Shown: in pieces, positions 33,290 to 44,193 of the stretch
How the letters are laid out: every line of letters begins with the position of its first letter
Position numbering within the stretch: position 1 is the stretch's first letter
Assembly: GCF_027942865.1 (NCBI RefSeq)
Contig: NC_134526.1
Location: forward strand, 19,201,784 to 19,265,783
Reading direction: 5' to 3'
DNA from: Odontesthes bonariensis
Lineage: Eukaryota; Chordata; Actinopteri; Atheriniformes; Atherinopsidae
DNA length: 64,000 nucleotides
Position numbers and translations under genes: made by a program
Notes under the pieces: generated by a model
The model's input: only the letters and a program-made list of their open reading frames with translations
Told to the model about the DNA's origin: nothing
The model's database searches: none

Positions 33290-34035
33290 ACCTCCCCCTG
33301 CAGGTTTAAAAGGAGAACATCCAACATAGACACAGTACAGATTTCTCTGTGAATGAACAGATAAAATACATTAGACTTCTGGAGTACAGATACTAAACAT
33401 ATCATCTATAACACAACATTTATTGTATTCTGATACTTTTTATTATTCATCTGTCATTCTGTTTGCATATCCTTCGTCACATGTGCCCATTTAGTGTATT
33501 TGTTGTGTGGTCAAACGTAACAAGTGATAATGATGACCTAAATCACCAAACATGCTCTCATTTACATGCGACTGAATATTTCATGTTTTAGACCAAGGTT
33601 AGTAACACCCACCTCATTACCATGTTATACTTCAGGTGGAAAAGTGGGAAAATAAATGTGTAGATCTGGAAAAGTGAAAATAAATGAATTAATACATATG
33701 GAAATTCATAAATAAATAGATGTAGAAATAAAGAAAATAAGAGTTGAAATAAAAAAAATAACAGAAAAAAAAACAAAGAAGCAAAAATATACTGATATAT
33801 AAATGGAAATGATCTAATTTGTCGTATATTTATTTATTCATTCATATTTGATTAATGCAGATTTGGTCCTCGATAACAACAGGTTCCAGTTACACAGCAT
33901 TAAGAATTATGGCGAAGACAATCAGAAATTATCAGCCTCTACAGCCTCAGGTTAATGAACTTTCCTGCTATCTCATAAAAACTAACATTGATAGATAAAG
34001 AATTTTTTTTTTTTGTCCCAAAAAGATAAGAACTA
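33290..34035. other. Spacer
   Basis: To about 33560 it is duplicated at 38185-38470, upstream of the other VC gene. 33640-33840 is A-rich simple-like sequence. The hydrophobic frame at 33588-33776 is an artefact of that composition. Confidence 0.6.
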
Positions 34036-34076
34036 TAGGATTTTGTACAGCTGTTCAATTGACTTCAGTCACTGTG

Positions 34077-34549
34077 ACTCTCGGGCACAGTAATAAACAG
34101 CAGAATCTTCAGTCTTCAGACTGCTCATCTGCAGATACACCTGCTGTTTGCTGTTGTCTCTGGAGATGGTAAACCGGCCTTGAACTGACTGAGAGTAGTA
34201 TTTGCTACTGCCACCAGTGTCAGTGGCAGCAATCCACTCCAGTCCTTTTCCAGGAGCTTGTCTCACCCAGCCCATCCAGTAGCTGCTGAATGTGAATCCA
34301 GAGGCTGTACAGGTCAGTCTGTGTGAGCTTCCAGGGTTTTTAACCACTGATTCAGACTCAGTCAGAGTCTGACCATCAACACCTGTCAGGGCAAAGAAAA
34401 AGACACACTTTGTATGCTGCTGTTGTTCTAAGATTTTTCAATTAAAATAAAGAAAATACTTTCTTTCTTTAAGCTGGTGGACATTTTCAGTGAAACTCTT
34501 TACCTGCCCAGCAGATGGTTATGACCAATATTACTATTCCAAAGCCCAT
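34077..34549 (-). CDS. IGHV: IGHV gene, VA family, intact
   Basis: Leader 34504-34549 differs from its sisters: [17 protein letters not shown] exon 34077-34382 has CDR1 [19 protein letters not shown]2 [36 protein letters not shown] (34070-34076), 23 bp, ACAAAATCC (34038-34046). Octamer variant ATGCAAAA (34621-34628). No defect. Confidence 0.92.
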
Positions 34550-34628
34550 CTTGTTAAATTACAGTATGTGTCCACTGTTCTCTGTCCTTCTGTTTTTAGT
34601 CGGTTAAATATAATTGGAAGTTTTGCAT

Positions 34629-35430
34629 GAACTCCACCTCAGGGAGGAGGAACTTGAAATCCAGACAACTGGTAAACCTGAAGATTTAATGTAGTCAGTC
34701 CTCTGAGTTATGTAATTTTATAATACATGTATGCTTCTTTTATTCATAATTTATTCTAAATCAAAATATTTGATGCGTTAAAAAGCAAAATGAGAATATA
34801 TTGGTGTGAAGATGTTACTACTTATGAAGCATGAAAGATAAGTACTTATATAGATTATAACGTGTAATAGTTTTAGTTATTAATATGTTACAATTAAGTC
34901 ATACATCTTGGACAAAAAAGAAAAAAAAAACTTTACTGTGTGTGACATAACATAACAAACACACACCACCACACGCACACACATATATATATACATCGCA
35001 ACATGATTATGAAAAAAAGAACAGGTTTGAGTTTATAAGTTAAGTCTTGATGGTTAAGTATGTACATCTGTTGGGCTGCTATGTTTATTTTTACATGTCT
35101 CCAAAGCAGTTCTGGTAATTTTAGAGAAAAAAGTCTTTAATATGGAGGCTTTGATGTGGTTCATTGTATTTTCTAACCACGTAAATTTGTCTTTTTACAA
35201 AAAACTTTTTTGGTTGTGACACGCTAAATAAATGTTTACTTCTCTCTTTGTTGTCTGTTCATAATTCAAATTAATGTTTAATTTCCAAGCCTGACATGCT
35301 TCAATTACTGGTGAATGATCTTCTTCTGAAGCCCACTTACAACAAGATGTACAACAAAATGTCAGCTAAAGATACTCCTCTAAAACATTCACATGAAAGT
35401 GTTGCAGGTACAGCTGTGCAACTACGTTCA
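34629..35430. other. Spacer with small CA/TA microsatellite
   Basis: Copy of 18482-19330. A short (CA)n(TA)n run lies at 34958-34996. No gene. Confidence 0.65.
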
Positions 35431-35490
35431 GTCACTGCGAACCTCGACTACAATAAGAAACAGCAGAATCTTCAGTCTTCCAGACTCAGT
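35431..35490 (-). pseudogene. Relic VA 3' end with degenerate heptamer
   Basis: Uninterrupted copy of the relic at 12975; heptamer position 35433-35439 reads CGCAGTG. It serves as an empty-site control for the transposon at 19331-24002. Confidence 0.7.
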
Positions 35491-35875
35491 CTCTCTACAA
35501 GTTCAAACCACCTTATTAATAAATATCTTCTACTTTTTATTCAGTTTTCTGTCTGCTTGCTGGGTCCATTGTCACAGTGTCAACGTTTTTGGTCTAGCCT
35601 GGTGGTAAAATGGGAATAATATTAACAATTTAAATTATGTTAATGTTAAATAATAGCAATTTAGTATTTTTCAATTGAATACACATGAGGCACCACATTT
35701 GTTAACATTCATGATAAATATGTCTCTGGTTAAGTCACATCATATGTGCAGGTATGTTTGTGGTTGCTGTACAAGGATGGACATCCTGTTTTTATTCATA
35801 TCCACATGTTTACATTTGACTATCTTGCTGGCTCATCAGTATTTGTGCAGGTCTGTAATGTTTTGTATCACTGTG

Positions 35876-36327
35876 GATCTAACACGTGCACAGTAATAAA
35901 CAGCTGTGTCCTCAGGCTGCAGATTCTGTCCTGTTATTGTCACTGTTGCTGCAGAAGTGTCTCTGCTGCCACTGAACTTGTTCTTCAGAGCGTTATTTTG
36001 AGACAAGCTTCCTGATGCCCACATAGTAAAAATCCATTCCAGTCCTTTTCCTTCACGCTGTCTGATCCATCCTGTTGCATAGCTGCTATCAGTTAAAGAA
36101 TAACCAGAGACCCGACAGGTGATGGTCAAAGACTGTCCAGGCTGCACAACCTTTGATTCTGGCTGGATGAGATCAATACTGTGGACACCTGTGGAAACAC
36201 AAATCAACATTACCTCCATCATTCATGTGAATATTCAGTGTTTCTGATGTGATTATTAGTGGGAATCCACTGAAAGCTCCTCACAGGATCCAGCTGCCAG
36301 CAGCAGTATCAGAGTTAAAGAGAACAT
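35876..36327 (-). CDS. IGHV: IGHV gene, VB family, intact
   Basis: Leader 36285-36327; V exon 35876-36188. CDR1 SLTDSSYATGW, CDR2 MWASGSL (as in 10261), then SQNNALKNKF with Ser where sisters have Ala. Ends YYCARVRS. RSS: CACAGTG (35869-35875), 22-bp spacer, ACAAATACT (35838-35846). Perfect octamer 36411-36418. Unlike the VB genes to the left it is followed by VC, not VA, upstream. Confidence 0.92.
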
Positions 36328-36579
36328 GGTTGATGCTGAAGCTGAACTGATGTGAACTCTGCTGTCCTCTCACTGACACACAGAGACACGCTTCCTTTTA
36401 AGCAGTCTTTATTTGCATATTGTTGCATAAAATCAACTTTACATGCAGTTTTTCTTCAGAACTCAAGTGCAAAGAAAATAACAGAAATGCTATTGAATTA
36501 ATATCAAAGAACAGAATCAAAATTTATATTGTTCATTGTTTAAACCTTTAACACTACTAAAATGAGATTTTGTGGAAAT

Positions 36580-36670
36580 TAGATGGATAAATATGGTTGA
36601 TGATGAAGCTGAACTGATGTGACCTCACCAACACACAGAGACACGCTTTTTTTTTTTTGCATACCGTTGA
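36580..36670 (-). pseudogene. Relic VB promoter fragment
   Basis: The stretch GGTTGATGATGAAGCTGAAC and the following CACACAGAGACACGCTT match the 5' flank of VB leaders. The octamer is decayed inside a T-run (TTTTGCAT). No leader ATG, V exon or RSS. Confidence 0.6.
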
Positions 36671-36889
36671 GTGAATTTAATTTAAATCATGTAAAAACAG
36701 TTTTCTTTAGGCTGAGCATAAACAAGCAAAAAACACCTTTAGTTGCAAATTATTTGAATTTCTTTCATCAAGGTTTGACTCCATAGAAAAGTTTGATATT
36801 TTACTGACAGAGCCTCAACGACGTGCAATAAAAATCGTGATTGTTAATTTGGTAAGCCTGGAACACTGCTATAATCAAAGTCAAATTTA

Positions 36890-37140
36890 TGGAAACTGAA
36901 GAAGTTAGGGGAGGTGGCAGTGAATCAGCAAACCTGCAAAGCTCGGTTTATCTCCATCTGTCACCATTGAATTCACTGTGATATAAGAGGCGAGAGGAAG
37001 AGACATAATCTCTGTAAAGATCGATATGAAGGATATAACCATGCCACAATGGGTGGAGATTCTGCACTTGAATGTGAATTTCTATTTTAGGAAGAGGAGG
37101 GCAGGATGTGAGTGTTGTGAAATTGCACAGGCTCTACTCA
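36890..37140 (-). other. Possible relic of a VD-type promoter
   Basis: Similar to 17150-17330 and 28690-28870, with a GATATAAGAG TATA-like site. It shares a GGGTGGAGATT(C/G)(T/C) word with the VD promoter at 42210-42225. Low confidence. Confidence 0.3.
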
Positions 37141-37164
37141 TAAAATGTGTGTAATTGTGACAAA

Positions 37165-37260
37165 GAAAGTATCCAGAGAGTACCCAGCCTCTCCCCTGGA
37201 ACAGTTAGGATGAGCTCCAGCCCCCCTGTGACCCTAAATAGAATAAAGCAGGATTGGAAA
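37165..37260. repeat. Fragment of a common dispersed fish repeat
   Basis: Sequence around GAGCTCCAGCCCCCCTGTGA followed by CCCTAAATAGAATAAAGCAG resembles the widespread teleost word GGCTCCAGC-CCCC-GTGACCCT. No structure left. Confidence 0.4.
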
Positions 37261-37620
37261 ATCAGTTTAGGATCTTAAACCACAGTCTCTGCAGTACTCT
37301 GTAAGCAATTAGAAGGTGAAATGACTAGATTTGATTTTAGAGTACTGAGCCCATTGTAGTTATTACCTTACTCCAACATGCTGAAAATGTGTAAAACTTG
37401 TTAGAATAAAAAAAACAACTTACAAACAAAAAATGGAATTTACAGATTATATTTAAAATAATTCCACATCCATAGTAGTACAGTACAATACTGTAATATG
37501 TTTGGAAATCTAATATAGATAAAAAAAAATACTCTAGCAAGTGGTGACAGTGAGCCAAGACTGCTATTTGTTATCCATGAAGGTTTTTGTTCAGCTCCTC
37601 CTCTGTCTTCAGTCACTGTG

Positions 37621-38056
37621 GGTCTACGAGCACAGAAGTAAACAGCAGAATCTTCTGCTGTCAGGCTCCTGATCTCCAGGTACTGAGTGCTGCTGGGCAC
37701 ATTTTCAGTCATGTGGAAACGGCTTTGAAAGGAACTGGCATAGCTTGCCGAGTTTGAACCTGCATTCATTCTCCCAATCCACTCCAGAGCTCTCCCTGGT
37801 TTCTGTCGTATCCAGTGGAAGAAGTAGCTGGTCATGTCAAACCCAGAAATTACACATGACATCTTCACTGTCTCTGCAGGTCTTTTGACCTCAGATGGAG
37901 ACTGGTCCAGTTTGATCTCACTCCAGACTCCTGTAAGAAAACAGAACATTATCATCGTCTGCTAAAAGAAATAAGGCAAAGATATAAAGTAGAGTTTATT
38001 TTCTTACCATGGATAATGACTACAAATAATACACTCCAGATGACTGTAGTTTTCAT
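37621..38056 (-). CDS. IGHV: IGHV gene, VC family, intact
   Basis: Leader 38008-38056 ([17 protein letters not shown], identical to that of 32724). V exon 37621-37930 has CDR1 [25 protein letters not shown]2 [13 protein letters not shown] and YFCARR. RSS: CACAGTG (37614-37620), 23 bp, consensus ACAAAAACC (37582-37590). Octamer variant ATGCAAAC (38174-38181). Recent duplicate of 32724-33159, including ~450 bp upstream. Confidence 0.92.
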
Positions 38057-38181
38057 TCTGTGCTGAAATACTGGTCAGTACTCTCAGACTGGTCTCTCAA
38101 AAATGTAGAAAACTGTCTCAGTGTTCTGCTATGAACTGTATGAAGTTGCTGGTGTGTTTATAGGAGAGAAAGAGTTTGCAT

Positions 38182-38846
38182 AGACCTCCCCCTGCAGGTT
38201 TAAAAGGAGCACATCCAACATAGACACAGTACATGGCAGATTTCTCTGTGAATGAACAGATAAAATACATTAGACTTCTGGAGTACAGATAATAAACATA
38301 TAATCTATAGCACAACATTTATTGTATTCTGATACTTTTCCTTAATTATCTGTCATTCTGTTTGCATATCCTTCATCACATGTGCCCATTTAGAGTATTT
38401 GTTGTGTGGTCAAACGTAACAACTGATAATGATGACCTAAACCACCAAACATGCTCTCATTTACATGAGACAGATTTTAAAAGGAGAACATGCAGCACAG
38501 ACACAGTAAAAATCCATGAAAGAAATGAGTCGGTTTTTATATGTCTTTATTTGTCCTTTTAAAAGAAACTTCAATTTAGTTTGTTCTGTTATATTTTATC
38601 TTGAGATGCTTCCTCTACCTTTTGTGGGTATATGTTATATGTGGGCCATTGGTATCCTCGGATACTTCATATTTTGTAACTAAGCAGCTGGTCACCGCTG
38701 ATATGTTGTCACAGACTATATTGTAATGAGTTTAGTATTTCATTCATTTATGTGTTTAGCTCTACTAATGATTTACAAAAGGTATTCCTCAGAATCAATG
38801 AACTTGAAAGAAAAAAAATTATTACCAGGTAACACAAATGACTGTA
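38182..38846. other. Spacer
   Basis: To about 38470 this duplicates 33288-33560; beyond that I see nothing recognisable. Confidence 0.6.
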
Positions 38847-38885
38847 GAATTTTGTACAGCTTCTTAAACAGCCTAAGTTGCTTTG

Positions 38886-39030
38886 GCTCTCAAAAGCTCA
38901 GTAATGAACAGCAGGATTGTAAGACATCAGACTGTTTATTTGGATACACAGTTGCTATCTGCTGTCCTCCCTGTGTATGGCAAGCCAGCCTTGAACAGAC
39001 TGAGAATAGTATTTGCTGCTGCTCTTCAGT
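38886..39030 (-). pseudogene. VA-family IGHV pseudogene, strongly decayed
   Basis: FR3 is recognisable (AACAGCAGGATTGTAAGACA against the VA AACAGCAGAATCTTCAGTCT) and so is part of CDR2, after which similarity fades. The nonamer position holds ACAAAATTC (38847-38855) and the spacer is still 23 bp. The heptamer has become CAAAGCA (38879-38885). There is no FR1 or leader. Confidence 0.75.
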
Positions 39031-39325
39031 CTTATTTAAAGCAGGTTATACCCCAGCCCCTCAGTCTGGGGCTCAACCTCATTAGAGGAAAATAATGCTG
39101 TTGAAAACTCTTAAACTTGTATGATCATGTCATCTGACTATATATAGTGATTCAAATTCTAGATATTAATGGGGCAAAAAAGAAAACATGTATTATGGTT
39201 ATTGGTATCTTTTCTTCAGCCACACTTACAGCTTTATCATGACATAATAACTAAAAATATGCAGAATTTTTTCCTGCAGGTCCTAATTAACTTAAGAAAT
39301 GAAAGTACTGTTGGGAGTCACTGTG

Positions 39326-39765
39326 ACTCTCGGGCACAGTAATAAACAGCAGAATCTTCAGTCTTCAGACTGCTCATCTGCAGATACAGCTGCTGTTTGC
39401 TGTTGTCTCTGGAGATGGTAAACCGGCCTTGGATTGACTGAGAGTAGTATGTGCTGCCACCACCACCACTGATATAAGCAACCCACTCCAGTCCTTTTCC
39501 AGGAGCCTGTCTCACCCAGGCCATGTAGTAGCTGCTGAATGTGAATCCAGAGGCTGTACAGGTCAGTGTGTGGGATTCTCCAGGACCTTTAACCACTGGT
39601 TCAGACTCAGTCAGAGTCTGACTATCAACACCTGTAAAACAAAGAAATAAATGCCTGTCATGCATTATGTTGGTAGCACAAATTAAATTCGTCAAATTAA
39701 AACTGGTTTAACTATTCACCTATCCAAAGGATAGTTATAAGCAGCAGCCCTGTTCTATAATCCAT
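39326..39765 (-). CDS. IGHV: IGHV gene, VA family, intact exons but no nonamer
   Basis: Leader 39720-39765 encodes [16 protein letters not shown] (a second ATG lies one codon upstream). V exon 39326-39631 reads [23 protein letters not shown]1 is [13 protein letters not shown]2 [13 protein letters not shown], end YYCARE. The heptamer CACAGTG is perfect (39319-39325). At 22-24 bp beyond it the sequence is TTAAGTTAA-like, and no A-rich nonamer is found. A GAATTTTTT run sits ~47 bp away. Octamer variant ATGCAAAA at 39839-39846. Rearrangement is probably poor despite the good exon (inference). Confidence 0.88.
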
Positions 39766-39849
39766 CATGTTAAACTGTGAGCCCACTGTTCTCTATCATC
39801 ATGACTGCAGTCACATAAGTAGAGCTGAGCTATTTGGGTTTTGCATGGA

Positions 39850-41160
39850 CTCCTCCTCACAGCAATGACAGTAATGACTTAGCCACTCATGTCCACAGGA
39901 GGTTGAATGAATTAAATGAATGAATTACTGAACAAACGTGATTCATCTGAAAGTCTCTAAAACCCACTCTGTATAATACATATCCAGACATATCACTGAA
40001 TAGCTTGTGCCATATGTAGACATAGTCTGTACAATAATGGAGACAGCAATCACATGTTTTGAGTGTAAAGCTCCTCTGACAGGAGGAATTTGGATTATGT
40101 CTTCATAAAGAAACTGTACGTGAAACACTGCAATGCTGTCAACATTGCAAATTATTATACTGTTGATTGTATATTCGGGTTAAGTTCTGTCATTTTCCTG
40201 ACAGCTGGGAGAGACAATCTCAATGGGACCATAAGTCTAGTAGTGTTATTTGTCATAAAGTTGTAGAAAAAGAAATAGACAAACCAAAAAAAAACGTTAA
40301 CAATACTATGCCTCTGCTAGCTTAAGGTGTAATTATGTATGTTATTATGTAGCATGTATACATAAATGTTTTTAAACTCTTTCAAAGCAGTCTAACACCA
40401 GAATGTGTGATTGGTCTACAGTGCAGAATTGAGCAGTTTCACCACAAAGGTGAATAATTATAATATCTCTTTGCTTCTGGGCTCCAAAAAGTTAAATTCC
40501 TCTGTTATTCATGGTTGGTCAGTGTTAGGTATTAAAAACATTACTTGAGGTTAGATATAAATGCAACCATATACAGGCCACCAGATACCGAGGCACAGAT
40601 GTGTTTGATCAGCCAAAAAGGACAAATGTCCATTAACTCCACTGGCTACCCATGACTGCCCAAATCTATGTCAAGTCGATGATGCTCTCACTATCTGAAC
40701 TTAGTCATACAGGCTTTTGCTCTTTCCTGACCCCTCTGTTCCTCTCAGGAATGTTGTCTGATTCTGCCATCCCTATGCAGCTGAGACTGTTCCACTGTTT
40801 TGTGGTTCCATGATGGTGAAGCAAGCTACCAACTGCTATCAGAGCAGAGGTGTTACTGTGAATCTGTTGAAGACTCTGTTCTTCAAAGAACTCATCTTTC
40901 ATAACACTTCTAACACCTTAACACGCCTAACCTGCTCTTGCACTTCATGAAAGCGGCTGCTAACTGACTAAATGAAAATGTAAATAAAAACATAAAGAAA
41001 CAGGGTTTGGCTTAAATACCAACAATTAAATGGTTACAGGTTAGCATCTAATCACTTGAACACTGCTCTGTAAAAAACAAACAATGCAAAATAATGCCAT
41101 TTTATCATTTCTGACATGTAGACATCTGTGTAATGTACCGACTATGAAATTGGCCGACTA
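39850..41160. other. Long spacer with a probable LINE 3' fragment
   Basis: About 40680-40900 reads like the 3' end of a fish L2/Maui-type LINE on the plus strand (GCTACCAACTGCTATCAGAG, then GACTCTGTTCTTCAAAGAAC). Frames are broken. The rest shows no gene. Confidence 0.4.
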
Positions 41161-41219
41161 TTTTCAACCACTTGTATTTGCATAGAATGGAAATAAGTAA
41201 GTCTAACTGGAGTCATAGA

Positions 41220-41400
41220 TGAGTCAAACAAATTTCAGACCATCTATCTGTTGAAACAGCTGCTCTAGACGGTCGTCCCTTGAGACAATAAACCTGCCAC
41301 AGGCTGACCAGGTTGTCACTGATACTAACTAACTGCTGCTGCCACAGTTAGTATCAGTGACAATCCAATCAAATCCTTTTCTAGGAGCCTCATAAAGTGA
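41220..41400 (-). pseudogene. V relic without RSS or leader
   Basis: FR3 to FR2 similarity to VA-type genes is visible (AGCTGCTCTAGACGGTCGTC against AGCTGCTCTCTGCTGTTGTC, and a CCTTTTCTAGGAGCCT FR2 remnant), with indels and no open frame. A sister relic at 57570-57740 shares its 5' and 3' flanks, so both descend from an already dead copy. Confidence 0.6.
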
Positions 41401-41737
41401 CCGGATTATGGTTAATATTGTTTTGTTTGTCTGTGATGGAGATCTGTTGGACTTTTAATCAAGCTGGTTAACGCCCAGCACTGCTGGATTTTAATTATTG
41501 ATCGAATTTAGGACATATAGTTTGTTTATGTCATCAGTAAAGTGAAAAGTGCACCTTGCAAAGTGCAGTAAACCATTAAAATGTATGTACATGTTTCATT
41601 GTTAACCAATGAACCGACCACTCTTTGACAAAAAACAAAACAATTGTTTTCAGTGCCTGACATGCTTCACTGCCTCCCACGCAGGCAACAGTGTTGTTCA
41701 GTTTTTGTACAGCGTTGCTGGCTTTTGTGTCACAGTG

Positions 41738-42148
41738 TCTCTCGTGCACAGTAATAAACTGCAGAGTCATCTTGTTTGAGACTATTCACCATCAAATACA
41801 CAACATTTTGGGAAGTGTCTTTGGTGATGGTAAACTGGCCTTGGAGACTTTGGGAAAATATTGTGCCAGTTCCACTATCAATGCGTCCAATCCATTCCAG
41901 TCCTTTCCCTGGTTTCTGACGAATCCAGTGCAGCCAAGCAAGAGAAAGTCCTTGTACTTTACAGGAGAGAGTGACTGATTCTCCTGGTCTGCGGACCACT
42001 GACTCAGAGGAGGTGAGGGACTGACCCCGAGCAGCTGAAAGAAACACAGAGTTTAGACAGCAGAAAATATTTTCTTTTCCAATCTCTTATACAGAGTTCA
42101 CTCACCTGAAACAAGAGCCAAGAAGAAGATGCTTTGTAGAACTCTCAT
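41738..42148 (-). CDS. IGHV: IGHV gene, VD family, intact
   Basis: Leader 42106-42148 encodes MRVLQSIFFLALVS, completed by a split Ala codon. V exon 41738-42034 reads ARGQSLTSSESVVRRPGES, with VTLSC, a short CDR1 (GLSLAWLHW), [16 protein letters not shown]2 IDSGTGTIFSQS, QFTITKDTSQNVVYLMVNSL and [11 protein letters not shown]. The heptamer is the variant CACTGTG (41731-41737), with a 22-bp spacer and nonamer ACAAAAACT (41700-41708). Octamer variant ATGTAAAT (42227-42234). It is the only intact VD in the window; 48048-48250 is a dead relative. Confidence 0.9.
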
Positions 42149-42234
42149 GGTGCCAACTGAGACTGTAACTGAACATGCAGATTGGAAGGACTGATATTAT
42201 ACAGGCAGAGTGGGTGGAGATTGCAGATTTACAT

Positions 42235-42900
42235 TTTTTTTTTTTTACCCAACTATGTTGATATAGATGTATAACAGGACTGGCCTACAGGTTTAAAATT
42301 CTCAAAAATAGTAGTCTAATATATCAATGGTAAACATTTAGTGAAGAGACAAGAGGAGTCGAAAATAATCTTCTGCAGACATCAAAGTTTAAGCAGGGTG
42401 CATTTTATTGAGCCAACATTGAAATACAGGCTAAACAAACACAGAGAGACAGTTCTGAAGTTGTCCGTTCTTATCTTGCACATCCCTTTTTTATTTGTCA
42501 CTGTCCCTGCCTGGTTAAGTTCTAATGTGTCAATCTACCGTATCACACCATCCTACTTACACCTTCATTTTCTTTAAAAAGCACAAGCTTGGGTTTTCCC
42601 CTCCAGGTGTGACCATTGTCCTGTCTTCATACTTATTGCCCTCTTGTGTCAGACACTCCCAGTCATGTTTTATTTTTAATTTCATAGATTGCTGATTACT
42701 TGGCTCCCTTACTTTGAAAGCTACATACATGGCCCACGGTTACACCTAGCACACAGCTGGTATGACTTAGCAGAAGCATACACCCAGCTGTCTCTAGTGC
42801 CCCTTGTTTTCACTACACCTTCAACACTTGTTCAACCAAACAAGAAAACAGTCACTTTCTGTGTGTTGGTCATTTTTGAGAACACACTCGTAATTAGTGA
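42235..42900. other. Spacer
   Basis: I see no gene, V relic or clear repeat here. Confidence 0.5.
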
Positions 42901-42911
42901 AACTCTTTACC

Positions 42912-43026
42912 TGCACAGAAAATTTAAATAAGCAGCAGTCCATCATGTTAAACCTTGTGTCCTCTGTTCTCTGCCGTCCTCAGTGCAGTCAGATAAGTGA
43001 AGGTGAAGGACATTTGTCTTTTGCAT
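42912..43026 (-). pseudogene. Orphan VA leader relic and promoter
   Basis: GTAAAGAG donor and ATGATGGACTGCTGC start are present (about 42912-42950), but the hydrophobic core is shortened and out of frame. Octamer variant ATGCAAAA at 43019-43026. No V exon below it. 43030-43600 is plain spacer. Confidence 0.65.
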
Positions 43027-43642
43027 CGACTCCTCCTCACATGAAAGACAGAGCAGGAGCGGCATTGGCTGGTATTTTTCTGGATTCTATTTGTTTTTCT
43101 TGGAAAGTTCCTCAGAGAGTTAATGTGCTACACCAACTGTAATCAGATTGAGAATCCTGCCTGAAGATGAACTAAACTACTGCAAAGAAATTTCTAGTAA
43201 TGCAATATTTGAACATTCATACATTTTTACTCCTCAGGTTTTGTACTGTTGAAACTTCATTGTGATGGACCTTCTCCTTGGGCTTCTGTGTTTGTGTACT
43301 TTTTTGTGTGTTACCGGCCTCTTGATGATTTGTGTTGATGGTAATTGGAGGTAGATTGCCAGTGTCTCCAAGCATAAATATAAAAAAATTCCCCTTTTCC
43401 CTGGAGCGCAGCTCCTTGTGCCATCTAGGCCATATTTAATGCTTACCTTCCTTTGTTTTATTTTTAGATTAATTTAAGATCATTTTATAGGATGCATTCC
43501 CGACAAAGTCTAAAGAAACTCACATACAGTCAGAAGAACTATGTGTTTTCTTGAAGCACAACTCATTTTTGGGTCTCTCAAACCCTCTCAGATTTTCACA
43601 GCAGGATTTTGTACAGCTTCTCAACTAGATTCAGCCACTGTG

Positions 43643-44111
43643 GCTGTCGAGCGCAGTAATAAACAGCGGCATCTTCAGTCTTCAGACTGTTCATCTGTAG
43701 ATACACCTGCTGTCTGCTGTTGTCTCTGGAGATAGTAAACCGACCTTGAACTAACTGACTGTACCACGTGCTTTTAGCAAGATTGCTAATTCCAGCAACC
43801 CACTCCAGTCCCATTCCAGGAGCCTGCCTGACCCAGTGCATGTTATGGTCACTGAATGTGAATCCAGAGCCTGTACAGGTCAGTCTGTGTGAGCTTCCAG
43901 GGTTTTTAACCGCTGGTTCAGACTCTGTCAGAGTTTGACCATCAACACCTGTTAAAACAACAGTTTCTGTAAATACCCTTTTGAAGACAAAGCAGCTCAA
44001 TATCAAAGATAAAAGTAACAGTAACAAAGTAACAGTAATAAAGGTAAAGATAATGGACTCTTTACCTGCACAGTGAATTATTATGAGCATCAGTCCCATG
44101 CTTAACTCCAT
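43643..44111 (-). CDS. IGHV: IGHV gene, VA family, intact exons, decayed octamer
   Basis: Leader 44066-44111 encodes [16 protein letters not shown] (an extra ATG lies one codon upstream). V exon 43643-43948 reads [25 protein letters not shown]1 [23 protein letters not shown]2 [23 protein letters not shown] and [20 protein letters not shown] (43636-43642), 23 bp, ACAAAATCC (43604-43612). The octamer position (44186-44193) reads ATCCAAAA, so promoter strength is uncertain. The most diverged intact CDR2 among VA genes here. Confidence 0.9.
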
Positions 44112-44193
44112 CATGTTAACCTATGTGTTCCCTCCTGTCTATCATCCATCTGGAGTCAGATATTTATTGGTGATGGACAGGCATGTTTTGGAT

